From Deltaproteobacteria bacterium (lineage in GTDB: Bacteria > Myxococcota > UBA796 > SXON01), in assembly GCA_947483545.1 (NCBI GenBank), contig CANKNP010000012.1:1-31184 (forward strand): a stretch of DNA of 31,184 bases, read 5' to 3'. The position numbers and the translations under genes were made by a program. This document shows, piece by piece, positions 18,783-29,015 of the stretch. Under the pieces are notes generated by a model. The model was not told where the DNA came from and searched no databases. It saw only the letters and a list, made by a program, of their open reading frames with translations. The number at the start of each line of letters is the position of its first letter. Within the stretch, counting starts at the first letter, position 1.

Positions 18783-19384
18783 CAGGCCCCCACACCCTTC
18801 GGCCTACGGCCCGCCACGAAGAACTCGACGCTCTGATCCCGCGTAGCGTCCGGCTTCAGCCGCTTGAACTCGTGAAAGCTCGTCTGCACCTTTCGTACGA
18901 ACGCGGGCGCGTCCTCGCCATCGAACACCTTCGTGACGAACGCGCCCCCCGGCCCGAGCACCTCCAGGGCGAGCGACAACGCGCGTTCAGCAAGCGCAAT
19001 TTGACGACAATGGTCCGTGAAACGGTTGCCCGTGGTGTTGGGCGCCATGTCGCTCACCAACACATCGATGGGCGCCCCCGCGGCGGCCACCAGCTCCGCG
19101 GCCGTGACCTCCATCGCAGACGCGACGAGCCAGGTGCCGCCTGCCAGATCGGGCGCCTTCAAATCCACGCCGACCACCCGCATCCCTTGTTGCAAGAGCC
19201 ACTTGCTCCAGCTCCCTGGAAAACAGCCGAGGTCCACGCACACGCCTTTCCCAGCGCCTCCGGTGCCCCGCGGGATCACCGGAAACCGCTGGTGGAGCTC
19301 CTCCAGCTTGAACACCGAGCGCGCCGCATAGCCCTCTTCCTTCGCCTTTCGGGTCCAGTGATCCGGGCGCTTGTAGCTGGCCAC
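18782..19384 (-). CDS. rlmE: 23S rRNA 2'-O-methyltransferase RlmE (FtsJ)
   Basis: This 200-residue protein is the expected size. RlmE methylates the 2'-OH of U2552 (E. coli numbering) in the 23S rRNA A loop. The N-terminus [27 protein letters not shown] carries the first catalytic Lys. The SAM-binding motif is [14 protein letters not shown], followed by [10 protein letters not shown] with its Asp, VTKVFDG with the second Lys, and SVEFFVA with the Glu, completing the K-D-K-E tetrad. It begins with GTG immediately after the pepA stop codon and shares a base with the ATPase start. An rRNA modification gene is thus translationally linked to a peptidase and a sugar transporter. Confidence 0.95.
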
Positions 19385-20839
<1,455 letters not shown>

Positions 20840-20872
20840 GAAGGTCCCTGGGGCCCAGAGGCCCTTTTGAGG

Positions 20873-22783
20873 TCAGTGGAAGATGATCACGGCGATGACG
20901 AGCAGCACGGCCACGACGGACAGGCCACCCAACACAAGCACATATGGGTCCCCCTTCGCCTGCTCCCACGCGCGCTGCAGGGCGTTCGGCTCGGAGGGGG
21001 GAGGCGGCAGCTCGTCGCCCGCGTCCGGCTCGTCATCGAGATCGCGGACATTGGCGCCGACCGGATCCTGGTTCCAGCCGGTGCGCGGACGCACGGGGGC
21101 GTCGTCCTCTTCGGGCTCAGCGACGAGCGTGGGGGTGGAACGGCGAGGCGGCTCCAACTGCACGGGGGCGGGGCGGGGCGGGATGGGGAGCGTGTCGTGC
21201 GGGGTGTTGGACACCGCGGGTTGCAGGGCGGGCTGCGGCGCGAGCGGGCGTGGAAAGCCGAGGGAGTCTACGCGGGGGCCAGGGGTCGGGGGGAGGGCGG
21301 CGGCGGTCGCGACGGTGGGCATCGCCACGGCGGGAGGCGGGGGGCGGGGGGGCGCGGGCACGGCGAGGACGGGCCCCGGCGGAGGCATCACGACCAGGGG
21401 GCGCTCAAGCTCGGCGGGGGGCGGGTTCGGCAGCGCCGCAGGGCGAACCATGGTGACCGAGGGCTGCTCGCGCTCGAAGGGCAGGGGGGCGGGGGGCGGC
21501 AGGGGCTCCTCGGGCGGGATCCAGCCCGGTGCGGGGCGGATGAGGAAGTCGGTCTCCGCGGTCGCGGGCGGCTCGCCGGAGTCCCGGATGGCAAACGCGA
21601 GGCGGACTTTGAAATTGCCGGGGTAAAGCCCCTCGATCTTGAAGGCGAAGCGGTAGCGGCCGGTCGGGTGCCGCTCGGAGGTGTAGGAGAGCTGCAGCTC
21701 CTTGAGCCGCTCAGTGGAGAGCGCGTCGAACACCGCGATGCCGACGCCGATCTCCTCGTTGCCTTCGACCCCGGCGGAGGCCCCGGCGAGGCAACTGAAC
21801 GACACAATCTCGTCGGTCGTGAACCAGGGCTGGGAGGCCGGCCGCTCGAGCATGATCTTGCCGACGGACTGAACCTTGGGGCGGATCAGGTGGGTGATCT
21901 CCTCCAAGCGGGCGTGCAGATCCTCCGCCTTTGGGAAGCGGAACGGGGGGGAAGGGGACTGCTCGCGGGAGAGCGCCCGGGACATCAACATCGCGACGCG
22001 CTCAGCCAGCCGGGCGTGAAAGCGAGGGTTGGAGTCCTCGCCCTTCATGCGGTCCATCACGCGGTCGCGCACCGCCTGGATCGCGCTCTTGTCGAGGCCC
22101 TGGCGGGGGGGGTTCGGCATCGGCTCGCCGGCCAGGACGCCCTCCCAGAGCATCATCGCCACGGCCCAGGAGTCACAGCCAGGGTTCAGCAAGACCTCGC
22201 CGGAAGTCTCCGCGATCTCGGGGGGAAAAGCCGTGGCGTGCGATGGCTGCGCGGCGATCATCCGGGAGAGGGCGCGGGGGATCGCGTTCGTCGTCACGTC
22301 CGTCAGGAACAGGCCGGCCGTGTCGGACACCAGGATGTTTTTCGCGCGCAGGTTTCCGTGAAAGCCGTTCGGGAGCTGCCGGGCCAACTTGAGGACTGCG
22401 ACCAGCACATCCACGAGATCGGTGAGCGGCAGGCCGGAGGCGATGCGGGTCTCCAGCGTCTCCGGGAAGGCGGGCAGCACGTAGCCGGTGCTCTCTCCAG
22501 AGAGGGAGACGCGGGCCTCCAGGCGCGGGAGGAACGGATGGGCGGCGTCGCCGTATAGGCGAGCCTGCTCGAGAATGCCCGCCCGACTGGCGGAGATGAC
22601 CACGTCCGAGAAAGGAAATTCCCCGCGGAAGTCCTCCGCGGTGAGCGGGGCCTTGACCACGAACAGCGCATCATCGAACTCGCGGCGGACGTGAAAGCTC
22701 TTCCCCCACAGCCCGCGCCCCAGACTTTGGCCGATTTGCCAGGCAGTACCCTGGGTGTCGCGGATCGTATCGCCGGTCTTCAT
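20873..22783 (-). CDS. Membrane-anchored pseudokinase
   Basis: This 636-residue protein has a kinase-like N-terminal domain (about 1-290). It keeps a glycine-rich loop (GRGLWG) and the ATP-type lysine Lys44 (FVVKAP). The catalytic loop reads HGNLRAKN, with Asn144 replacing the HRD aspartate, and DFG is replaced by DVT (Asp162 kept). Phosphotransfer by the usual mechanism is therefore unlikely. A middle beta-rich region (about 310-440) resembles an Ig-like or immunity-type sandwich (YTSERHPTGRYRFAFKIEGL). A long Pro-rich linker follows, and a single C-terminal helix (PYVLVLGGLSVVAVLLVIAVIIF) anchors it. The layout mirrors the active kinase at 9.4 kb. ATG 22783 is preferred to a TTG at 22807. 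It is first in the minus-strand run. Confidence 0.88.
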   Translation of the reverse strand: MKTGDTIRDTQGTAWQIGQSLGRGLWGKSFHVRREFDDALFVVKAPLTAEDFRGEFPFSDVVISASRAGILEQARLYGDAAHPFLPRLEARVSLSGESTGYVLPAFPETLETRIASGLPLTDLVDVLVAVLKLARQLPNGFHGNLRAKNILVSDTAGLFLTDVTTNAIPRALSRMIAAQPSHATAFPPEIAETSGEVLLNPGCDSWAVAMMLWEGVLAGEPMPNPPRQGLDKSAIQAVRDRVMDRMKGEDSNPRFHARLAERVAMLMSRALSREQSPSPPFRFPKAEDLHARLEEITHLIRPKVQSVGKIMLERPASQPWFTTDEIVSFSCLAGASAGVEGNEEIGVGIAVFDALSTERLKELQLSYTSERHPTGRYRFAFKIEGLYPGNFKVRLAFAIRDSGEPPATAETDFLIRPAPGWIPPEEPLPPPAPLPFEREQPSVTMVRPAALPNPPPAELERPLVVMPPPGPVLAVPAPPRPPPPAVAMPTVATAAALPPTPGPRVDSLGFPRPLAPQPALQPAVSNTPHDTLPIPPRPAPVQLEPPRRSTPTLVAEPEEDDAPVRPRTGWNQDPVGANVRDLDDEPDAGDELPPPPSEPNALQRAWEQAKGDPYVLVLGGLSVVAVLLVIAVIIFH

Positions 22784-22846
22784 CGCGGAGCTTCCGAAGC
22801 GGGGCAAGTAACGCGCTCACCCGTTTCTAGATATCCCCGGCCCGCC
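22784..22846. promoter_or_regulatory. Divergent intergenic region, pseudokinase and lnt
   Basis: Only 63 bp separate the two starts, so both promoters must lie here or within the genes. On the plus strand TAGATA (22828-22833) could be the -10 of lnt, 13 bp before its ATG. No -35 is convincing. Confidence 0.3.
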
Positions 22847-24355
22847 ATGAACATCTGGGTCCGCCGCTCGCTCGCCGTGCTCTCGGGCCTGCTGCTGACC
22901 CTCGTGTCGCCGCCGCTCTCGTGGGCGCCGCTCCACTGGTTCTGCTTCCTCCCCGTGTTCATCGCCGTCCACGATCTGCCGCGCCGCGAGGCGTTCAAGA
23001 TCGGCTATCTGTGCGGATTTTCTGGCGTCTTTGCGCTGTTCTACTGGCTCACGGGCACCATCACCGTGTTCGGCGGCCTGCCCTACGTCGTCTCGTTCGC
23101 GATCCTGGTGCTGTTCACGACGGTCTGGGGCCTACCCTACGGCTTGATCCTCCAATTTCTCCCGGCGCTGCGGGCCCGGTTCGGCGCCTGGTGGGTCCCG
23201 CTCTTCGCGTGCGTGTGGGTCATGGCCGAGCGGCTCCAACCGCAACTGTTCCCGTACTACCAGGGCGTTGGCCACTATCGCTCCCCCTGGGTGTGGCAGC
23301 TCGCGAGCGTGATCGGCAGCATGGGCGTGAGCTTCCTCGTGGTCGTCGTCAACACGGCGCTCACCGAGCTGTGGCTCTCGCGGGGGCGGCAGTGGCGGCC
23401 TGCGGTGATCGTCGGCGTGCTGTTCATCGGAAACCTCTGGTTCGGGGCCACCCGCCATACGGCCCTGCTCGTCGCCGATGCCGCCGCCCCCACGTTCCGC
23501 GTGAGCATGCTGCAACAGGGCATCGACATGGTCGTACGTTTGAGCGAGCGCGGGGACGTCGCACTCAAGGCGTGGATGGACATGTCGCGCAAGGTGGCCA
23601 AGGAGCATCCGCAGCTGGTGGTCTGGCCCGAGGGATCCATATGGTTCAACCCGACGGATCCGATGCTCCAGCCCCACCTCGCGAAGCTCGCCAAGAACGG
23701 CAAGTACGCGCTCGTGCTCGGCGGCGGCACCCACGAGGAGGATCCCGACGGCTCCCGCCGCGACTGGAACTCGGTGTACCATTTCAGCCCCGAGGGCGAG
23801 GTCGTCGGTCGCTACGACAAGATGGTGCCGCTGCCCTTCGGCGAGTACATGCCGTGGCCGACCAGCTACCTCCGGAAGTACATCCCGGGCGTGGGGGACT
23901 TCCGGGCGGGCACCGAGCCGCACATCTTCGAGGTAGACGGCGTGAAGTTCTCGACGCCGATCTGCTATGAGGCGATCCTCGACGGTCAGATGCGGGACAT
24001 GGCGGAGGGCGTGGACCTGTACATCAACGTGACCAACGATGCCTGGTTTGGCGACACGCCGGCGCCGCACCAGCACGCGATGCTCTCGGCCGCCCAGGCC
24101 GTCCAGAACGGGCGCCCGATGGTCCGCATCGCCTACACAGGAATCTCCATGGTCGTGATGCCCAACGGGGACATCAGCCACTACTCGCTGCCTGGGACCG
24201 ACGTTTTGAAGGTCGTGGCGGTGCCCATCGCGCCGGTCGAGACGATCTATCGACACGGCGGGTGGCTGTTTCCCTGGCTCTGCGCGCTGATCGGCGCGGC
24301 GGCGGTGGCGCGGGTCTGGCGGGATGGCCGCCCCGAGCCCCTCCCCCGGCCTTAA
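22847..24355 (+). CDS. lnt: Apolipoprotein N-acyltransferase
   Basis: This 502-residue inner-membrane enzyme adds the third acyl chain to the N-terminal Cys of lipoproteins. The N-terminal half has about six or more membrane helices. The periplasmic nitrilase domain carries the catalytic triad: Glu262 in VVWPEGS, Lys325 in RYDKMVPLPFGEYMP, and Cys373 in TPICYEAI. DAWFGDTPAPHQH and RPMVRIAYTGIS are further family motifs, and a final helix closes the protein. Start ATG 22847 is chosen because the signal-like helix begins there; the frame is open further upstream. It fits with the lipoprotein genes nearby, one of which follows 102 bp downstream. Confidence 0.96.
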   Translation: MNIWVRRSLAVLSGLLLTLVSPPLSWAPLHWFCFLPVFIAVHDLPRREAFKIGYLCGFSGVFALFYWLTGTITVFGGLPYVVSFAILVLFTTVWGLPYGLILQFLPALRARFGAWWVPLFACVWVMAERLQPQLFPYYQGVGHYRSPWVWQLASVIGSMGVSFLVVVVNTALTELWLSRGRQWRPAVIVGVLFIGNLWFGATRHTALLVADAAAPTFRVSMLQQGIDMVVRLSERGDVALKAWMDMSRKVAKEHPQLVVWPEGSIWFNPTDPMLQPHLAKLAKNGKYALVLGGGTHEEDPDGSRRDWNSVYHFSPEGEVVGRYDKMVPLPFGEYMPWPTSYLRKYIPGVGDFRAGTEPHIFEVDGVKFSTPICYEAILDGQMRDMAEGVDLYINVTNDAWFGDTPAPHQHAMLSAAQAVQNGRPMVRIAYTGISMVVMPNGDISHYSLPGTDVLKVVAVPIAPVETIYRHGGWLFPWLCALIGAAAVARVWRDGRPEPLPRP

Positions 24356-24457
24356 GCACCAACCGCGCCCGGACAGCGCTCATTGCGAAGGCGGCAGGCT
24401 GCCCTACGGAACGGGGGATCGCCCTTGCAATGTCCCAGGCCGCCCCCACGTAGAGGG

Positions 24458-25465
24458 ATGCGCGCTTCTACCCCTCTCCTCGTCGCCTGGATCGCAGCCT
24501 GCGCTTCGCCGGAGCCGGTGTCGACGACGCCCGCCCCTCCGCCGCCGCAAACGGCCGCGACCCTGCCCATCAACGCCCCCGCAGGCTTGAGCGAGGCCGT
24601 CGGCCAGCCGGTCGGCCTGGAGGCCCGGGACCTCGTGCTCCGGATGGATGGCGCTGAGGTGCGCGTACCCTACCTCTCCGGGCACTTGACCCCCAACCCG
24701 GGCGGCGACATCGTGGATCTCGCGGCGCCGACGAGCTTTGAGGTGACCATCGACGCCCTGGAGGTCCGGATCCCAGAGCAGAGCCTCCAACACGCGCTGG
24801 GGAACAAGCCCCCGGGAAAGTCGGTATTTCGCGACCTCGTCGTTCGGACCGAGGGCGCCTCCATCGTCTTGACGGGCCACACGGGGCCCCTCGGTCTCCC
24901 GTTCACCTTTCGCGCGGAGCCCCGGGTGACCCCACGCGGGAGCCTCGGCCTGCAGTTGGAGAAGGTCCGCGTGCTTGGGATCGGCGTCAAGAATTTCCTT
25001 GGCGCGCTTCAGGGGCCGATCGAGAAAGCTGCCAACAAGCAGGGGCACCTGCTCGAGGTCGATGAGGACTGGTTGATCATCAACCCGTTCCCGTTCGCCG
25101 GGCCCCCCGAGATCCACGCGGCCTTCACGTCGGTCGAGGTGCGGGACCACGACATCGTGGCGCGGCTGGGCGAGCTCACGCGACGCGCGGAGACCAAGGA
25201 GCCCGGTGGGCTCGTGCTCGAAGGGGGCGCCTGGCGCAGCCAGAAAAGCGTGCACTTCGGGGCCACGGTCCGGCTCATGGCGCAGGACGGCGGGGCGCTG
25301 GTGATCGACCCGGCGACCCTGGGCGACCAGATCGCCGGGGGCGTCGTCAAACAGACGAAGGACGGCGACATCACCGTGTTGGTCCTTGCACCCGGCGAGG
25401 CCCCGCTCCAGCCGGTGGTCACCCCACCCTCCGGACCGGAAGCAGCGACGACGCCGGCGGAGTGA
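24458..25465 (+). CDS. Lipoprotein of unknown function
   Basis: This 335-residue protein has a lipoprotein signal peptide (MRASTPLLVAWIAAC) with the lipid-bearing Cys at residue 15. A Pro/Thr-rich linker follows (18-35). The mature part is beta-rich, with amphipathic LEARDLVLRMDGAEVRVPYLSG, VTIDALEVRIPEQSLQ and VRVLGIGVKNFLGALQ. The pattern suggests a lipid-contacting or tubular lipid-binding fold, but no family is recognised. It ends in a Pro/Ala/Thr-rich tail. The spacing from the AGAGGG motif to the ATG is almost nil, so the ribosome site is unclear, but the signal peptide fixes the start. It overlaps the next gene by 4 bp and may be co-transcribed with lnt. Confidence 0.78.
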   Translation: MRASTPLLVAWIAACASPEPVSTTPAPPPPQTAATLPINAPAGLSEAVGQPVGLEARDLVLRMDGAEVRVPYLSGHLTPNPGGDIVDLAAPTSFEVTIDALEVRIPEQSLQHALGNKPPGKSVFRDLVVRTEGASIVLTGHTGPLGLPFTFRAEPRVTPRGSLGLQLEKVRVLGIGVKNFLGALQGPIEKAANKQGHLLEVDEDWLIINPFPFAGPPEIHAAFTSVEVRDHDIVARLGELTRRAETKEPGGLVLEGGAWRSQKSVHFGATVRLMAQDGGALVIDPATLGDQIAGGVVKQTKDGDITVLVLAPGEAPLQPVVTPPSGPEAATTPAE

Positions 25466-26307
25466 GGGTGCCCGCGGCCGTCGCAACAATCGACGAAAGC
25501 GCCGGCCAGTCAAGGCTCCGCGCCGTGGCAGGCGGGTTCATGTTCGCCATCCCCATCCTGTACACGATGGAGTCATGGTGGCTCGGCTACACGCTTTCAA
25601 GCTGGCTTGTTCTCCTCTACGTATCCTCGGGGCTGGTGCTCGGCTGGCTGTTGAACCTGACAACCGCGACGGACGACGGACGCACGCCCTGGCGGGCCCC
25701 GGAAGACGCCGTCGAGGCGCTGGCCATCGGGATCGGCTGCTCCGCGTTGACCCTCCTGCTGATCGGAGAGTTGGACGCACGCAGCTCGGCCATCGCCGCG
25801 GTGCGCCAGGTGCTGCTCCTGGCGGTGCCGGTGTCGGTCGGGGCGACGGTCAGTCGGGCTCAGCTCGGCGAGCGTGAGGGCACAGGGGAGGGGACGCACG
25901 ATGGGCATGTCCAGCAGTTGTTGGGCCTGGGAAAGACGATGGCGGGGGCGGTCGTCCTGGGCTTCCCGGCGGCGGCGACGGAGGAGATCCGGCTCATCGC
26001 TGGCCGGCTGAGCGGCCTCCACCTCGCGGGCATCGTCGTGCTGTCGGTCACACTCATCTACGTGCTGGTGTTCGTCGCGGGCTTTCGCGGGCAGTCGGTG
26101 CGGGTCGCCGGCGAGGGGCACGGCCTGCTCGCGCGTGGCATGGACACGGTCGGGAGCTTCGGGATCGCGCTCGTCGTCTCCGCCGCGCTGCTGGCGTTCC
26201 TCGGGTTCGCCGAGGGGGAGGTGGCGCCGCGGGAGGCGCTCGCGATGGTGATCGTGCTGTCGCTTCCCACGGCGGTGGGCGCAGCCGCCGGACGGTTGAT
26301 CTCATGA
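25462..26307 (+). CDS. Putative integral membrane protein, TIGR02587/DUF2391 type
   Basis: This 281-residue polytopic protein has about seven to eight hydrophobic segments. GGFMFAIPILYTMESWWLG near residue 25-45 is, from memory, the hallmark of the TIGR02587 (DUF2391) family. The stretch FPAAATEEIRLIAGRLSG lies in the middle, and a conserved LSLPTAVGAAAGRLIS closes it. Function is unknown. It starts with GTG at 25462, overlapping the preceding stop (GTGA), and its stop overlaps the next start (ATGA). The three genes are therefore tightly coupled. Its partner downstream looks like TIGR02588; the two families occur together in other genomes as I recall, and that pairing supports both calls. Confidence 0.75.
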   Translation: MRVPAAVATIDESAGQSRLRAVAGGFMFAIPILYTMESWWLGYTLSSWLVLLYVSSGLVLGWLLNLTTATDDGRTPWRAPEDAVEALAIGIGCSALTLLLIGELDARSSAIAAVRQVLLLAVPVSVGATVSRAQLGEREGTGEGTHDGHVQQLLGLGKTMAGAVVLGFPAAATEEIRLIAGRLSGLHLAGIVVLSVTLIYVLVFVAGFRGQSVRVAGEGHGLLARGMDTVGSFGIALVVSAALLAFLGFAEGEVAPREALAMVIVLSLPTAVGAAAGRLIS

Positions 26308-26663
26308 CCGCCGAGCGCTTGCTTCGCGGGGGTACCTTCGCGGTGGCGCTGCTCGTCGTCGTAGGCACGCTCGGGGCGCTGATCACGCTCGAGGTGACCG
26401 CGGACGACGGTGCTGCGGCGCCCGTCGTCGCGCTCGCCGCGCCGGTCAAGGCCGCCGACGGCATCGATGTCCCCTGGCGGGTGGAGAACAGGGGGGCGAC
26501 GGTCGCGACGAGGGTGTTGATCGACGTCGAGTGGGGCGGCCCGGCCGTCCGCCAGGAGATCGACTACCTGCCGCCGGGCGGCGCCCGGGAGGGTGTGGTC
26601 CGGTTTCAAGGCTCCCGGGCTGGGGAACCATCGGCGGCGGTCGTGGCCTGGCAGGCCCCGTAG
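26304..26663 (+). CDS. Small membrane protein, TIGR02588 type
   Basis: This 119-residue protein has one N-terminal membrane helix (about residues 10-30, FAVALLVVVGTLGALITLEV). A small beta domain on the far side follows, with IDVPWRVENRGATVATRVLIDV, DYLPPGGAREGVVRF and a short C-terminus. This layout agrees with the TIGR02588 family. Function is unknown. It overlaps the TIGR02587-type gene by ATGA, and the two products probably form one complex in the membrane. Confidence 0.75.
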   Translation: MTAERLLRGGTFAVALLVVVGTLGALITLEVTADDGAAAPVVALAAPVKAADGIDVPWRVENRGATVATRVLIDVEWGGPAVRQEIDYLPPGGAREGVVRFQGSRAGEPSAAVVAWQAP

Positions 26664-26670
26664 GGGGGAC

Positions 26671-26690
26671 GAGCGCGACCTCCCGCGCTC
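26671..26690. terminator. Bidirectional terminator-like hairpin
   Basis: GAGCGCG (26671-26677) and CGCGCTC (26684-26690) pair perfectly around a 6-nt loop, between the convergent TIGR02588-type and LamG-like genes. It lacks a U-tract. Confidence 0.5.
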
Positions 26691-26694
26691 CTGG

Positions 26695-27567
26695 TTAGCG
26701 CACCGCGATCTTTGCGATCTCCGCTGCATCGAGATCGCAGTCGTAGACGCGAACCTCGTCGATAGCACCCTCCGCGTAGGCGACCCTGCCGTCGGAGAGC
26801 CCGTGCCCCACGCCAAACGATCCGGTGGAGCGCGCGAAGCGCCCCCCCGTGCCGTCGTACGTCCCGGTGACCCGAGCACCGTCCACGTACAGCTCCATGT
26901 CCTCCGCGCCGCGCACCACGGCCGCCAGGTGGATCCAGGTCTGCCTCGGAACGCCGTCGGTCGAGGTCACGCTACGCCGGTACTGCGACCCGTTTCCGCC
27001 CGTGCCGTCCCCGTACGAGGCGGAGAAGGTGTTGTTGGGGCTCACCTGCAGCCAAACGCCGTAGTAGCGCGCGTCATCCACGTCCGTGTTGACGATCTCG
27101 AAGTTCGAATCGCCGTCGATCCAGACCCAAGCCGAGATCGTGACAGGCAGGCTGACCGAGCTCAGGATGTCACCAAACTCGACGAAGTCCGTCTTGCCGG
27201 CGAGCTGGACCGCGTTGCCGGTTGCGCCGGCCGTCCAGGCCGCGCCGCCCTGGAGCACGCCATCATTGCCGTTGCCTGACGCGTCCACCGTCGTGGTTCC
27301 GCTACCCTCGTCGAACGGCCAGTGGGCGACGAGGCAGGGGTGGGTCTTGGCGGCGTCGCTCGTGTCGGTGCCGCCGGTGTCGTTGCCGCCGGTGTCGGTG
27401 CCGGTGTTGTTGCCGCCCGTGTCGCCCGTGTCGGGGCCGCTCCCGTCGGTGTCGGCAGTGTCGGCGGTGCCGCTGTCGCCGCTGTCGGAAGGGAGCTTGT
27501 CCGCGGTGCGGCAAGCGCTCAGCGTGAGGAGGACGAAGGGGGTGAACTGCAGGATGAATTTGGACAT
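26695..27567 (-). CDS. Lipoprotein with LamG/concanavalin A-like domain
   Basis: This 290-residue protein has a lipoprotein signal with LTLSAC placing the lipid Cys at residue 19. It is followed by a low-complexity linker of Asp/Thr/Gly/Ser (about 22-72), such as DTGDTGG. The rest (about 78-290) is a LamG-type jelly roll: LVAHWPFDEGSGTTTVDAS, a classic opening, then VEFGDILSSVSLPVTISAWVWI, WIHLAAVVRG, MELYVDGARVTG and AIDEVRVYDCDLDAAEI. Such domains bind glycans or surface polymers. The start is fixed by the signal and by GAGG six bases ahead. The 3' end faces TIGR02588 over a hairpin, and the upstream region runs into repeat R1 copy C. Confidence 0.88.
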   Translation of the reverse strand: MSKFILQFTPFVLLTLSACRTADKLPSDSGDSGTADTADTDGSGPDTGDTGGNNTGTDTGGNDTGGTDTSDAAKTHPCLVAHWPFDEGSGTTTVDASGNGNDGVLQGGAAWTAGATGNAVQLAGKTDFVEFGDILSSVSLPVTISAWVWIDGDSNFEIVNTDVDDARYYGVWLQVSPNNTFSASYGDGTGGNGSQYRRSVTSTDGVPRQTWIHLAAVVRGAEDMELYVDGARVTGTYDGTGGRFARSTGSFGVGHGLSDGRVAYAEGAIDEVRVYDCDLDAAEIAKIAVR

Positions 27568-27703
27568 GGCGAGCCTCGGGTGTGTGGTGTGCCCCGCGCT
27601 TGCGGGTGATCCAGAGGAAGGGACCGCGAGCGTGACCGTTACGCTTCGCACGCAAAACCCCGTCTTTGAGATCTCCCGCGGCGTTCCACGGCCCGGGCTG
27701 GCC

Positions 27704-27908
27704 GCCGATCCGCGCGCTCGGCGAACCGCGCGCGCGGCTCGGCGGTCTCTTTGCACCGTTCCTACCGGTGGAATGCGACGGTCCGGCGAAGACGCCGGGC
27801 CCGCCGCCTTCCACCTGGAACGGTGCGGTTAGCGGCCAGCCCGGCTCCAAGTCAAGCACTTCCAGGGGGTTAGGGCGGTGTTGTTTGTCCAGCGCTCGGG
27901 CTGGCCCC
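27704..27908 (+). repeat. R1 intergenic repeat, copy C
   Basis: A forward copy, 205 bp, closely matching copies A and B and carrying the same three inverted repeats. CGGGCTGGCC occurs just before the unit (27694-27703) and again at its end (27897-27906). The sequence preceding it resembles the tail of another unit for about 19 bp with two mismatches. It lies between the start of the LamG-like gene and the stop of the CPBP-type gene. Confidence 0.88.
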
Positions 27909-27933
27909 CCGGACGATGGCCCCAAGCCGCCCC

Positions 27934-28827
27934 TCAGCCGTTGCGGATCCAATAGGCGGTGCAGCTCACGGTCGAGATGGTCACCACATGGATGATGTAG
28001 AGCGGGAAGAATGACCGCGCGCGGAGGCAGAACCACCCGGCGAGCACGCCACCAAAGTAGGAAGCGGCCATTTCGAGATCGGGCTTCGCGTCATGCAACA
28101 GGTAGAACGGGATCGACGGCAACAGGATGGCGACCAGCGCATCCCCCCGGCGTGCGATGCCGAACAGCATGAACCCACGAAAAAGGAACTCCCAGCCTAC
28201 AAAGTCGAGCGCGAGTGAAGAGAGCGAGACCTCGAGCGCGTCGAGCGACGTGCGGGCCGCCTTGTGCATCGGGTAGTGCTCCGACATCGCGGGGACGAGC
28301 CAGGTCGTCGCGATCAAGACGGGGATCAACCCGACCAGCAGCACACCGTGATGCGGCAGCCACCATCGCCAGTCGCCGAAGCCGATGCCCCACGCCTCGG
28401 GCTTCGCACCGAGCCGGTACAGGCCCATCAGCAGCACCATCGCCCCGATCGCCCCGGGCAGCGCCATGTGCAACTCCGGTTGGGCAACCAGCCATTTTCC
28501 TCCGCCCTTCGTGAACCGCATCCCCACCGGGAGCAGCAGAACCCCTGTCCCGGCGAGCGCGAGCAGCCCCGGACCCCAGCGAAACCCCCCCCGCCGCCAC
28601 GCCGCCCGCAGCTCCCACAGCCCCACCGCCGCGAGCGGGAGACACCCGTGCGCGACCATCCGCCACGCCCCGACCGCCATCGGCCCGCCCTTGATGCCCT
28701 CCCGCAGCGCGAGCCACATGCCCATCGCGGCGATCGTACACACCCAGACCACCAACAAGCCGCTGTCTTCCTCACGTTCCCGCTCGGGAAGGTCCCCGAG
28801 AAGCCAGCGGATCACCGCTGCGGCCAT
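27934..28827 (-). CDS. CPBP-family intramembrane protease-like protein
   Basis: This 297-residue protein has about eight membrane helices. The C-terminal part has CPBP (Rce1-like) motifs. VGWEFLFRGFMLFG holds Glu213 and Arg217 in place of the usual EExxxR, with the first Glu replaced by Trp212. IPFYLLHDAKPD supplies FxxxH with His245, and PLYIIHVVT supplies His280. Loss of the first Glu may alter activity, though the remaining motif residues are kept. Members cleave prenylated or other membrane proteins or act as bacteriocin-immunity proteins; none is specified here. The gene is divergent from the VOC gene with 188 bp between. It is downstream of repeat R1 copy C. Confidence 0.75.
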   Translation of the reverse strand: MAAAVIRWLLGDLPEREREEDSGLLVVWVCTIAAMGMWLALREGIKGGPMAVGAWRMVAHGCLPLAAVGLWELRAAWRRGGFRWGPGLLALAGTGVLLLPVGMRFTKGGGKWLVAQPELHMALPGAIGAMVLLMGLYRLGAKPEAWGIGFGDWRWWLPHHGVLLVGLIPVLIATTWLVPAMSEHYPMHKAARTSLDALEVSLSSLALDFVGWEFLFRGFMLFGIARRGDALVAILLPSIPFYLLHDAKPDLEMAASYFGGVLAGWFCLRARSFFPLYIIHVVTISTVSCTAYWIRNG

Positions 28828-29015
28828 CGATCGGATCTGGGACGTGGCACACCTCGGGGCGCGGTCTATCCGGCGATGACTTCGCCCGCCTTGGGCGGCT
28901 CACCGCCACCGCTGCGCCGTCCACTCGGGCCGCAGAACGCCGCGGATCCCCAGCGCGCGCCAACGACATGTCCGATCGGTACCATGGCCACCGCCAAGTG
29001 GATACCCCCGCCCCC

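Noticed and set aside
20840..20872. CTGGGGCCCAG-like dyad between the pseudokinase and pepA genes as a terminator.
   Set aside because: Too short and imperfect, no U-tract, and a ribosome-binding site for pepA lies beside it, so read-through is more likely.
24356..24457. Imperfect dyad (ATTGCGAAGGC facing GCCCTTGCAAT) after lnt as a terminator.
   Set aside because: The arms have mismatches and there is no U-tract; evidence is insufficient to list it.
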